This document shows, in pieces, positions 17,056 through 25,372 of a stretch of DNA of 64,000 bases. Positions within the stretch are counted from its first letter, which is position 1; the number at the start of each line of letters is the position of its first letter. The translations under genes were made by a program, and so were the position numbers. A model generated the notes under the pieces. That model was not told the origin of the DNA. It did no database searches and saw only the letters and a list, made by a program, of their open reading frames with translations. The stretch spans positions 5,706 through 69,705 of the forward strand of contig CAVCUQ010000006.1 of the NCBI GenBank assembly GCA_963605425.1, written 5' to 3'. The DNA is from JAEELC01 sp963605425 (GTDB lineage: Bacteria; Bacillota_I; Bacilli_A; Acholeplasmatales; Anaeroplasmataceae).

Positions 17056-17727
17056 CTTATCTAATATATATTTAATGAAAGAAGAATTAGTAGGTTTCTT
17101 ATCAAATACTGAATTTAAATTGTTTTGGTTATAGGCTTGTTCTATTGCATTTCTAATTGATCTTTCAACTCTATCAATAGTTGAGTCAAATTCGTTAGCT
17201 ACCAGTGGGTATAGTTCTTTAGTTACTGATTTAAGTAATGAAGGATTTTTATAACATTCATTAATTGCATACTTCAAATATTTATAACCACTTAAATGTT
17301 CTGATATAGCAGCTTCTTTAAGTAATCTATCTACTTTAGTATCTATAGAATCTAAATTAAATAGATTATTAATTGTAGTAAGTAAATTATTAAGTTTAAT
17401 AGGTTTAACTAAAAAATAATCAACACCATATTTTGAAGCTCTAGAAATAACATCTTCACTAGATAATGCAGAAAGTAACATTATCTTGCTTGGTTTATTA
17501 TATTTTTCATTGTTTTTAATTTCATCAAGAACTGAAAAGCCATCGTATAGAGGCATGCATATATCAAGAATTAATAAGTCTACTTTTTCACTTTCTAGAC
17601 AGTTTAATAGTTCTATACCTTGATTAAAGGCATGAGTAACATTAAAACCATTTTCTTTTAAATATTCAGATATCATTAAGGTTAATTCTTTATTGTCGTC
17701 CGCAATAATAATACTAATATTATTCAT
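17047..17727 (-). CDS. spo0A: Spo0A-like response regulator
   Basis: 226 residues. An N-terminal receiver has the acidic pocket Asp10-Asp11 and the phosphorylation site Asp55 (LLILDICMP), then MLLSALS and FLVKPIK. The C-terminal part is clearly the Spo0A DNA-binding domain: SGYKYLKYAI, VTKELYPLVANEFDS, DRVERSIRNAIEQAYN and KPTNSSFIKYILDKI. Spo0A is the master regulator of endospore formation and, in some lineages, of stationary-phase behaviour. It is shorter than the Bacillus protein (about 267 residues), mainly in the linker and tail. It follows the pectinesterase gene on the same strand but has its own promoter. No sporulation gene is nearby. Confidence 0.9.
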   Translation of the reverse strand: MNNISIIIADDNKELTLMISEYLKENGFNVTHAFNQGIELLNCLESEKVDLLILDICMPLYDGFSVLDEIKNNEKYNKPSKIMLLSALSSEDVISRASKYGVDYFLVKPIKLNNLLTTINNLFNLDSIDTKVDRLLKEAAISEHLSGYKYLKYAINECYKNPSLLKSVTKELYPLVANEFDSTIDRVERSIRNAIEQAYNQNNLNSVFDKKPTNSSFIKYILDKIE

Positions 17728-17752
17728 AATAAGCCTCTTTAATATTACCTAT

Positions 17753-17781
17753 ATAATACTACAAAATAAATCTATAAACAA
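17753..17781 (-). promoter_or_regulatory. Promoter of spo0A
   Basis: Minus-strand -35 TTGTTT (17776-17781), 17-base spacer, -10 TATTAT (17753-17758), about 25 bases before the start codon. No 0A box (TGNCGAA) is seen here. Confidence 0.5.
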
Positions 17782-17795
17782 CATTAGAAAATCTT

Positions 17796-18689
17796 TTAGA
17801 AATAAGAGGAAACATCATTTATTAGTTTTGAAGATGCTTCTTCAGTTAAATCTTTGTGTATTTTATTATTTGGTTTACAAGAAGTAGTGTTATACAAGAA
17901 GAAGCGACAAGTCTCCGCTCTACCCTTAACCCAGTCATGGAATAAGTCTTTGTTTATGTGGTTTCCTTCTATCTTACAGTTTATAAAGGCTGAATATCCG
18001 TAATCTCTCCAAGGACGGGCTAGATATACATTATCAACATTTATATTTGATGTGATTAGGCAATTATTAAATACAAAACCTATTTCGATATCTTTAGAAT
18101 GACTAGGAGCTGCAATAAAGCCGTTATTTATAGAATGCAGATGACAGTTCTTAAATAAGGCAGTAGCTGAGCCAAATATAAAATCAATTCCTCCCTCTAT
18201 ATAACAGCTATCGTATAATTGATGGCTATTTATGCCTTTTAATTCATCTTTAGGTAATATATCTTTGTATCTAATGAGTAAATCTGGTGGTATTGGCCCA
18301 GCAAGCAATGTGTCTTGATCACCTAATAAATTAACATTATAAGCTTTAAAGTTATCTCCTAATACTTCAAGAGCTACTGCTTGACCATATTTGGTAGCTA
18401 CATTAGCTTCATTTCTTACAGTTAAATTTTCAAGTGTTACATTATCTCCTAAGACTATCATAGAATAAGTTCTAACTGTTAGATATTCAAAATTGTTAGA
18501 ATCTATCTTAGTAAAATAATCCTTGTAGGAAATAATCGTATCTTTTCCTTCGCCAATAATAGTTATATTGTTTTTAGTAACTTTAATCTTTTCTCTGTAT
18601 ATTCCACTTTTTAAATATAATGTGTCAAAATCGTTCATTTTGCATAATATTTCATTAATTGACACTGTATTATCGATATAATATTTCAT
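17796..18689 (-). CDS. Pectinesterase (CE8), intracellular
   Basis: 297 residues. Removes methyl esters from polygalacturonate chains. All active-site blocks of the family are present: Gln103 (YGQAVAL), Gln125 and Asp126 (GDQDTLL, the acid), Asp169 (GGIDFIFG, the nucleophile), Arg225 and Trp227 (LARPWRDY). There is no signal peptide, so it should act in the cytoplasm on imported oligogalacturonides. It faces the sugar transporter operon across a shared control region with cre-like sites, which supports this. GGAG precedes the ATG at 18689. Confidence 0.92.
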   Translation of the reverse strand: MKYYIDNTVSINEILCKMNDFDTLYLKSGIYREKIKVTKNNITIIGEGKDTIISYKDYFTKIDSNNFEYLTVRTYSMIVLGDNVTLENLTVRNEANVATKYGQAVALEVLGDNFKAYNVNLLGDQDTLLAGPIPPDLLIRYKDILPKDELKGINSHQLYDSCYIEGGIDFIFGSATALFKNCHLHSINNGFIAAPSHSKDIEIGFVFNNCLITSNINVDNVYLARPWRDYGYSAFINCKIEGNHINKDLFHDWVKGRAETCRFFLYNTTSCKPNNKIHKDLTEEASSKLINDVSSYF

Positions 18690-18715
18690 GAATTTAACTC
18701 CTTACAATATTTCTT

Positions 18716-18744
18716 ATTATATTCTAATATAAAATATAGTAAAA
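18716..18744 (-). promoter_or_regulatory. Promoter of the pectinesterase gene
   Basis: Minus-strand -35 TTTTAC (18739-18744), 17-base spacer, perfect -10 TATAAT (18716-18721). The -35 overlaps the first cre-like site. Confidence 0.5.
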
Positions 18745-18786
18745 CGCTTTTAGAAAACGCTTTCTAATTTTATGAAAAAGTTTTCA
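18740..18786. promoter_or_regulatory. Three cre/LacI-family operator-like sites
   Basis: TAAAACGCTTTTA (18740-18752), TTAGAAAACGCTTTCTAA (18750-18767) and TGAAAAAGTTTTCA (18773-18786) lie in the divergent intergenic region. The middle one is nearly palindromic around a central CG, as in CcpA cre sites and LacI-family operators. The first overlaps the pectinesterase -35. All lie upstream of the transporter promoter. Control by carbon source through CcpA or a dedicated LacI-type regulator is inferred; no such regulator is in the window. Confidence 0.6.
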
Positions 18787-18825
18787 TTAATTATTGATTT
18801 TAAGAGTTATGAATGCTAAAATAGG

Positions 18826-18855
18826 TTGAGGTTAGATAGATAACTATTTTATAAT
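18826..18855 (+). promoter_or_regulatory. Promoter of the pectin-oligomer transporter operon
   Basis: -35 TTGAGG (18826-18831), 18-base spacer, perfect -10 TATAAT (18850-18855), 35 bases before the first start codon. Confidence 0.6.
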
Positions 18856-18889
18856 GCAAATTTTTTATTGTTAGAAAGGGAAAAATCAA

Positions 18890-19567
18890 ATGAGTTTTAA
18901 AAAATATAGGCGAATTGATTTAATAACATTGATTGTAATTGGCATTATAACTGAGGCACTTGGTGTATATCTTGCGATGGTTAGTATGTATGGAGTTAAA
19001 ACGTACAATCCGTATTCAATTGTCGCATTAGGTTTAATCGCACTTGCTGTAACTCGTTATGGATGGTACGGAGCAATTTTAATTCCATTCCTTGCAATAT
19101 CTAACACCACATCTTATATGCTTACTAATATAAATTTCTTGCATAACTCATATAGTGCATTATTTTATATTGTTAGGTTTATCGGATGTCTACTTACGAT
19201 GTCTAGTCCTTTATTACTTATGAAATTCTACAAACAGGAAACGAATTTCTATTTAAGCACTACATCGAAGGTCGCAAGCACAACTGGAATAGTTAGTTTA
19301 CTTGCAATTATAATTATTTACATTTTTGTTATTCTTAATTCTTATGTAACAAATGGTTTTAATTTATCGTATCTAGTATACTTATATGCTTTGCTTTATG
19401 CCTTAGTAAATGCAAGTATCGGTATCCTGGCTGCCTTCCTAATTAATATCTTGTTATATAAAAGAGGTACATATAAAAATGTGTATGAAATGCTTCTTGA
19501 AAAACAAATTGAAAAAGAAGCCGAAGAAGAATACTACAATGTAATTAATCAAGAAGAAAAAAATTAA
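18890..19567 (+). CDS. Six-span membrane protein leading the transporter operon
   Basis: 225 residues with about six hydrophobic segments and a short acidic C-terminal tail (KQIEKEAEEEYY). The early part (LGVYLAMVSMYG, YNPYSIVALGLIALAVTRYG) looks loosely like ECF S-components or related small-solute permeases, but I do not recognise a family. It is followed 20 bases later by the LplB-type permease, so it is likely an accessory or regulatory membrane partner of that transporter. Confidence 0.75.
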   Translation: MSFKKYRRIDLITLIVIGIITEALGVYLAMVSMYGVKTYNPYSIVALGLIALAVTRYGWYGAILIPFLAISNTTSYMLTNINFLHNSYSALFYIVRFIGCLLTMSSPLLLMKFYKQETNFYLSTTSKVASTTGIVSLLAIIIIYIFVILNSYVTNGFNLSYLVYLYALLYALVNASIGILAAFLINILLYKRGTYKNVYEMLLEKQIEKEAEEEYYNVINQEEKN

Positions 19568-19587
19568 ATGAAAGGATTGTGATCGAC

Positions 19588-20616
19588 ATGGCTAAGATAA
19601 ACGGCATGGAAGTTAATGAAGCTGTCTTAGACGAGATGGAGAGAACAAAATGGCAAAGAACTGGTAAAACTTTACTTAAAGACTGGCGTCTATATGTCCT
19701 ATTATTACCTTTGCTTATCTTCATGCTATTATTCAAGTATATGCCAATTAAAGGTATCCTTGTAGCTTTCAAATTTAATGAATCTACTAAAGATGCTTTA
19801 GACATGGACTGGTATGGTGTATATAATCTAAAAACTGCCTTATTTAATGACTCTACATTCTGGCGTGCATTTAGAAATACATTCGTAAATTCTATGTATG
19901 GTCTATTCTTAGGATTCCCTATTCCTATTTTACTAGCACTTGAATTTAGCGAAATCAAAAATTATGGCTATAGATCAGTACTTCAAGTTTGTTCTTACTT
20001 ACCTAAGTTCTTATCAACAGTTATAACAACAACAATTATTACTATTTGGTGTAAACACGTAACAGTAAGCGGAAATGACTTTAAAGGTATTTTAACTGTT
20101 ATCTTCGAAAATTTTGGTTGGTTAGCAAAATCAGAAGCTGGTAAATATACTATTCAAGGTGGTATTTTATATCAAGCTAGATTCTTCAGACCTGTATATC
20201 AAATTTCTGGTATTTGGGAAGCAAGTGGTTACGGTTCAATCGTATACTTCGCAGCTATACTTGCTATTTCACCTTCAAGCTATGAAGCAGCAAGAATTGA
20301 TGGAGCTTCTAAATTACAACAAATCAGATATGTTACAATTCCAGGTATGGCACCTACACTAAGTATCATGCTTATCATGCGTATTGGACAAGTATTAAAT
20401 ATCGGTTATGAAAAGGTATTGTTATTATATACAGCTGAATCTTATGAAACAGCTGACGTAGTATCTACATATATCGCTCGTAAGAGAGATTTAGGTACAG
20501 ACGTAGCTACTTCAGTAGGTATTGGTGCTGACTTAATGAACTCTTTAATCGCTATGGCTCTAGTACTTGGTGCAAACGCAATATCTAGAAAAGTTTCTGA
20601 TACATCATTATTCTAG
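19588..20616 (+). CDS. ABC sugar transporter permease, LplB type
   Basis: 342 residues, CUT1-family integral membrane subunit. The EAA loop YEAARIDGASKLQQIRYVTI contacts the ATPase. The N-terminus (WRLYVLLLPLLIFMLLFKYM) is typical of LplB/YtcQ-system permeases, which pair with YtcP and a large binding lipoprotein to import oligosaccharides such as pectin or plant-wall fragments. The ATG at 19588 is preferred over GTG 19579, which is only 2 bases from AGGA. It is part of the long operon from 18890 to 29685. Confidence 0.88.
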   Translation: MAKINGMEVNEAVLDEMERTKWQRTGKTLLKDWRLYVLLLPLLIFMLLFKYMPIKGILVAFKFNESTKDALDMDWYGVYNLKTALFNDSTFWRAFRNTFVNSMYGLFLGFPIPILLALEFSEIKNYGYRSVLQVCSYLPKFLSTVITTTIITIWCKHVTVSGNDFKGILTVIFENFGWLAKSEAGKYTIQGGILYQARFFRPVYQISGIWEASGYGSIVYFAAILAISPSSYEAARIDGASKLQQIRYVTIPGMAPTLSIMLIMRIGQVLNIGYEKVLLLYTAESYETADVVSTYIARKRDLGTDVATSVGIGADLMNSLIAMALVLGANAISRKVSDTSLF

Positions 20617-20635
20617 AAGGAGGTCTTAAATAATT

Positions 20636-21565
20636 ATGAAACGTTTAGATAAAACAGAAATAGTTTTTAAGATTCTTTCTTACATCTTATTAACTTTATT
20701 TGCTGTAATGTGTATTTACCCTTTAATTTACGTACTTGCAGTAGGTCTTTCAGACTCAACAGGTTATGCAAGTAACCAAATCAGCTTATTACCTCTTATC
20801 AGCGATGGTAATGGTGGTGTTAAGGTTGGTATTGCATGGGGTGTTTATGATAATGATAACCCATCACTTTTAAAAGGTAACGCATTCTTATATATTCTTT
20901 CACAAAAAGAATTCTGGTTCGCATATTGTAACACTATATTCTATGCATTCTATGGAACTATCGTATCTATGATTGTTGCAGTCACAGGTGGATATGCTCT
21001 TTCTAAATCACGTTTAATGTTTAATAGAGGATTCAACTTCTTATTAACATTCACAATGTGGTTCAATGCAGGTATTATTGCTACATATAAGAACTTCGTA
21101 GACTTAGGTATTGACAATAAATATGGATTTATCTTAGGTTTAGGTTTCAACGCATTTAACATCGTTCTACTTAGAAACGGATTTAAAGGTGTTCCTAGCG
21201 AAATTGAAGAAGCTGCAACTATTGATGGTGCAACTGAATTCCAATTATTAACTAAGATTTATATGCCAATGTCAAAATCAACTATTGCAACCGTTACAAT
21301 GTTCTATGCATTGTCTCGTTGGAATGGTTATTATTGGGCATCTGTTTTACTTGGTACTTATGAAAATAAGCCACTACAAGTATATATGAGAGAGATGCTA
21401 GATCAAGGTGACACAGCTAAAGACTGGGATTCAATGTATAATTTCAGTCAAGATGGTTATATGTTCGCCATGGTTGTTTGTTCTATTATTCCAATTATTA
21501 TAATTTACCCAACAATGCAAAAATACTTTGCTGCCGGAGTAAATTTAGGTGGAGTTAAGGAATAG
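20636..21565 (+). CDS. ABC sugar transporter permease, YtcP/LplC type
   Basis: 309 residues, second CUT1 permease. It has about six membrane spans, an EAA loop EEAATIDGATEFQLLTKIYM and a tail ending QKYFAAGVNLGGVKE, a hallmark of the YtcP/LplC group. It forms the pore with the LplB-type protein 19 bases upstream. AGAAGGAGG precedes the ATG. Confidence 0.9.
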   Translation: MKRLDKTEIVFKILSYILLTLFAVMCIYPLIYVLAVGLSDSTGYASNQISLLPLISDGNGGVKVGIAWGVYDNDNPSLLKGNAFLYILSQKEFWFAYCNTIFYAFYGTIVSMIVAVTGGYALSKSRLMFNRGFNFLLTFTMWFNAGIIATYKNFVDLGIDNKYGFILGLGFNAFNIVLLRNGFKGVPSEIEEAATIDGATEFQLLTKIYMPMSKSTIATVTMFYALSRWNGYYWASVLLGTYENKPLQVYMREMLDQGDTAKDWDSMYNFSQDGYMFAMVVCSIIPIIIIYPTMQKYFAAGVNLGGVKE

Positions 21566-21589
21566 AAAAGAAAAAAGGAGAAAAAAGAA

Positions 21590-23842
21590 ATGAAAAAACA
21601 AATTAAATTAGCTGGTATTTCAGCATTAGCAGTATTAGGTATTGCTAGTCTTGCTTCTTGTGGAAACAACGAAGACAATAATACAAAATTAGCAGTTGGT
21701 GGAGAATTAAATATCTCTATGAACTACCAAGTTAAGAAGGTTGGACAAACAGGTTTAACTTATCAAGGAACTGGTACTAGAAAACTAGATTATGCTAATA
21801 TTACATTAACAAAAGATACAATGCTTCCAACTTGGACTTGTCTTCAAGGAAAGCTTAATGATAAGTATAGTAGTGAAAAGACATCTGATATTACTTTCAC
21901 AGATTCTTGTTACTATGATCAAAGTGATTATAAGAAAGACTTCGAACAACACTGGGTTAACGGTTTCACAGATGCTAATGGCAAGAATGTTGACCTTGTA
22001 ATGGGTGGAGCTAAATATTATACTCAATATGCAAATGATGGTAAGTTACTTGCTATTGATGAATATCTAGATCAAATGCCTAACTTCAAGGCTTGGGTAG
22101 AAAAGAACTCAGACATTTGGGCATCTATGCAACACACTGATGGTCATGTTTACTTTACTCCATACTTCGATGGTTTAAACTCAATCGAAAAGATGTTCTT
22201 AATGAATACATCTTATGTAGAAAAATTATTAGATGGTGAAATTGCTGCTGAAGATGAAAACGTTAATTTAGATGCTACACAATATACACCATATGTTGTA
22301 GAAACTTCTGAACAAACTTTAACTGTTTCAGTTGATGGTGTATGTAAGACTATTACAGCTAACTTTGCTGAAGCTAACAATGCTGTTAAGAAGCAAAACG
22401 ATTTATCATCTAAGAATGGTAAGACTTTAGTAGAAGCTTTAAAGGCAGCTTTACTTGCTGAATACGGTTCTGCAATCGCTCAATCTGCCGGTGGTACTGC
22501 TACAGGTGATGCAGTAGTTTATTCAAAATTATCAGAAATCTTCACTGGTGAAAGTGCTTGCTATAATACAGATGATTTAGTAGCTTTATTACGTTGCGTT
22601 AAGACTTGTCCTAAGACTTTAACTGGTAATGCTGGTGCTATTATGAACCCAATTTCTCCACGTACAGCAGAAAATAAGCGTACTATTGACTTAGTTTCTC
22701 TAATTAGCTTATGGGGATTAAAAGGTAATGATTCTGAAAACGGTAAACTTTACTACGATGTAAATGGTGAATTAAAAGATGGAAGAACTACTGAAGCAAC
22801 TTATTCAGTTGGTTTAGATAATTTACATAAATTATATCAAGAAGGTTTATTTGTTCAAAACTTCACTTCAGATGCAAGTGGTAAGGCAATGGGATCAACT
22901 GAGTGGAGAGGTACAAATATTAATAATGGTACTGGATTCCTATATTATGATTATAATGGTACAACTTCTCCATTTAATGATGATGTAACTACAGGTTCTA
23001 AAGGCTTTGCTCAACCAGTTCTTGCTCCAGTTGTTAAGTGGCAAGCTGATTCAACTAAGACTTTAAATTACAAAGGTACTAATTTAGCTGGTACATATTT
23101 CAGATATTCTGAAGCTAACCGTGCATTAAAAGATGGTGGTTGGTGTATTCCTGCTGATTCAGATAATAAGGGTACTGCATTAGCATTAATGGATTACTTA
23201 TTCTCTGATGAAGGTGCAAGAATTCAAGATTTCGGACCAGACACTGGTGAATATTGGACATTAAAGACTGATGGTAAAGCTGGTAATACTGATTATGAAA
23301 ATGCAGTATGTAAGATTAATGGTGGTACATCTCCAATCATTGCTGAAGCAGTATTAAATGATGTTAAGAGCAACTCTGAAGGTATAACTTGGAACGACTA
23401 TTATAGAGCATTTATTGGTTCAACTCAAGGTATTGGTCATATTAGAGAAGATTCTCTTGATTACCAAACAACATACTCTCAAAAATCAAGAGATGGTTTA
23501 AGTAATGTTCAAGCAGCTATTAAGTCAGGTGCTATGTATTTAGCTCAAACTTCAATCGATTCAAATACAAGCAAGTTCTTCATATCTGTTCCTCAAACTA
23601 TTGCAATCAGTAGTGATGATTTAACAAAGATCAATTCTCAAACTGAACAAGTTAAACAAGTTACAATTTGGAATTCTAGTGATTCTAAGGTTCTTTGCCC
23701 AGCTATCAACTGGATCTTAACTGGTGAATCTGCTGTATCTACTCAATATTCTAGTAAGAGTGCTATGTTTGCTGATTTTGATAAGATTAATTCAGTATAT
23801 CTAGAAGCTTATACTAAGGGTGCTAAGAAAATTATAAAGTAA
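21590..23842 (+). CDS. Large solute-binding lipoprotein of the oligosaccharide transporter
   Basis: 750 residues. A type II signal peptide has the lipobox LASC (Cys24). The mature protein has the periplasmic-binding-protein pattern of CUT1 systems (DLVMGGAKYYTQYANDGKLL, YLDQMPNF, GGWCIPADSDNKGTALALMD, FSDEGARIQDFG). LplA-type binding proteins are usually 500-560 residues; here an extra segment of about 120 residues sits after about residue 215 (LTVSVDGVCKTITANF and following). It should present oligogalacturonides to the two permeases. The stop is followed by a stem-loop and then further membrane genes. Confidence 0.88.
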   Translation: MKKQIKLAGISALAVLGIASLASCGNNEDNNTKLAVGGELNISMNYQVKKVGQTGLTYQGTGTRKLDYANITLTKDTMLPTWTCLQGKLNDKYSSEKTSDITFTDSCYYDQSDYKKDFEQHWVNGFTDANGKNVDLVMGGAKYYTQYANDGKLLAIDEYLDQMPNFKAWVEKNSDIWASMQHTDGHVYFTPYFDGLNSIEKMFLMNTSYVEKLLDGEIAAEDENVNLDATQYTPYVVETSEQTLTVSVDGVCKTITANFAEANNAVKKQNDLSSKNGKTLVEALKAALLAEYGSAIAQSAGGTATGDAVVYSKLSEIFTGESACYNTDDLVALLRCVKTCPKTLTGNAGAIMNPISPRTAENKRTIDLVSLISLWGLKGNDSENGKLYYDVNGELKDGRTTEATYSVGLDNLHKLYQEGLFVQNFTSDASGKAMGSTEWRGTNINNGTGFLYYDYNGTTSPFNDDVTTGSKGFAQPVLAPVVKWQADSTKTLNYKGTNLAGTYFRYSEANRALKDGGWCIPADSDNKGTALALMDYLFSDEGARIQDFGPDTGEYWTLKTDGKAGNTDYENAVCKINGGTSPIIAEAVLNDVKSNSEGITWNDYYRAFIGSTQGIGHIREDSLDYQTTYSQKSRDGLSNVQAAIKSGAMYLAQTSIDSNTSKFFISVPQTIAISSDDLTKINSQTEQVKQVTIWNSSDSKVLCPAINWILTGESAVSTQYSSKSAMFADFDKINSVYLEAYTKGAKKIIK

Positions 23843-23855
23843 ATTTTTGATAATG

Positions 23856-23886
23856 ACTTTACCTTCTAATTCTTTGAGGGTAAAGT
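23856..23886 (+). promoter_or_regulatory. Stem-loop after the binding-protein gene
   Basis: ACTTTACC (23856-23863) pairs with GGTAAAGT (23879-23886) across a 15-base loop. There is no good T-run, so it is more likely an mRNA stabiliser or weak attenuator that sets the ratio of binding protein to downstream products than a full terminator. Confidence 0.5.
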
Positions 23887-23914
23887 TAATTATTGTATTG
23901 TTTTGGAGGAAATT

Positions 23915-24622
23915 ATGAAAAATAACAAAACAAAATTTCAAAAAATTATTATTGTTGTTGCATTATTAGTTTCCGCATGTATTTTAATTGGATCACTTGT
24001 ATTTGTTAATTCAAGTTGGCAAGTTCTAAGAGCTGTTGGACAACGTGTAGCAAACAATGGAAATACTTTCTATTGGAATGCTCTTGATGGTGAATCAGTT
24101 GTTCAAACTGCTAATGGTTGGACTGACGCAGAAACAAACTTATTCTATTATGATTTCTGGAAGCATATTCAAGATGCAAATAATGGATTGTTTTGGACTT
24201 CTATAGTAGGTTTTGTTACTGTTGCTATTGCTGCTATTGCAGGTAATTTTTCAAGAAGAAAATTCTACATTTCAAATCTAGTTTGTGGATTATTTTATCC
24301 TATTGCAACAATTGTTAGTTCTATCATTACTTTTGTTAAATTAGGAAAAGTTAGTTCTGAATTTGCTAAATGTGGTGAAGACTTCCAATTGTATTATCAA
24401 TCAGAAATTGCAAAAGCAGAAAAATATAATCAAAGTACAGAAAGCATAAAAGTAATTACTGGTAATTCAATAAGTGCATATTATGTTATTCTTGTGATCA
24501 CAATTTTATTTGCTGCACTATTTTGCTATGTTACAATTAATAAGTTCTTAAAAACTTATCCAGGAATAAATAAGGAAAATAATATTGATTCTACATCAAA
24601 TACTTTTGCGGAGGAAAAATAA
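23915..24622 (+). CDS. Transporter-operon membrane protein A
   Basis: 235 residues, family not recognised. Membrane segments lie at about 12-33 (IIIVVALLVSACILIGSLVF), in the middle (FWTSIVGFVTVAIAAIAG and LVCGLFYPIATIVSSII) and near the end (YYVILVITILFAALFCYV), with an outside loop rich in Trp and Asn after the first. The ATG follows GGAGG by 5 bases. The next gene starts within its stop codon (TAATG), which implies coupling. It sits between the binding protein and the ATPase, so an accessory transport role is inferred. Confidence 0.75.
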   Translation: MKNNKTKFQKIIIVVALLVSACILIGSLVFVNSSWQVLRAVGQRVANNGNTFYWNALDGESVVQTANGWTDAETNLFYYDFWKHIQDANNGLFWTSIVGFVTVAIAAIAGNFSRRKFYISNLVCGLFYPIATIVSSIITFVKLGKVSSEFAKCGEDFQLYYQSEIAKAEKYNQSTESIKVITGNSISAYYVILVITILFAALFCYVTINKFLKTYPGINKENNIDSTSNTFAEEK

Positions 24623-25362
24623 TGAATAATAATATTAATCAAGAAGTTTCTTCTAAAAGAGAACTAAAAAAGAAATTAAAAGAAGAGCGTTTAGCTCAAC
24701 ATCAAGCTATAATTTCATCAATGAGTGAAGCAGAATATGCAAACATGCAATTAGAGAAGATGCGTTATTTTGATAATAAGACATCTCATACTCTAGGTTA
24801 TGTAGGTATTGTAACATCTTTACTTGCGATGTTTTTTGCTTTAAATACAATTGACCCAGCTTATTTCTTAGGCGGAGTTGGTACTGTAATTGCAATTCTT
24901 ATGAATATATTTATCTTATTAACAGGTTTCTTAACTGTTGAAAAGGTAAAGGCTTATTCTATAGGATACTCAAAGTACATGATTGTATTAGGTGGATTAT
25001 CTGTATTAAGAATATTCTGGTATCCTCTTTCTACAATGAGATTATATAATCAAATGATTTCTCAAATTAAATCTGGAGATTATCAAACATATGGTGAAGT
25101 TACATCTAATTTTAACTATAAACTTGGAGCTTCAATCATAGCTGGTACTCCTCTTGATGCAAATGGAAACAACTGTGCAAATGATTTAAGTAAATTTGAT
25201 CATATTGCAACAGCAGGTTACTTCAGTGCTAATGGAAACATTAGAGGAATTGTTATGATCATTTTATTAGCAATATCAGCTGCAAGCTTTATTGCTGGTG
25301 GTATCATTGGATACATTAAGGCTAAAAAATTAAAAGATTATTTAGCTACATTAGAAAACTAG
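24622..25362 (+). CDS. Transporter-operon membrane protein B
   Basis: 246 residues, family not recognised. A charged N-terminal helix (SKRELKKKLKEERLAQHQ) precedes about four membrane segments, with one outside loop (about residues 145-205) containing an ASIIAGTPLDANGNN stretch. The layout matches protein A and the later protein C: charged cytoplasmic start, paired spans, one extracytoplasmic loop. The ATPase gene follows after 10 bases. Confidence 0.75.
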   Translation: MNNNINQEVSSKRELKKKLKEERLAQHQAIISSMSEAEYANMQLEKMRYFDNKTSHTLGYVGIVTSLLAMFFALNTIDPAYFLGGVGTVIAILMNIFILLTGFLTVEKVKAYSIGYSKYMIVLGGLSVLRIFWYPLSTMRLYNQMISQIKSGDYQTYGEVTSNFNYKLGASIIAGTPLDANGNNCANDLSKFDHIATAGYFSANGNIRGIVMIILLAISAASFIAGGIIGYIKAKKLKDYLATLEN

Positions 25363-25372
25363 GAGGTAGATT

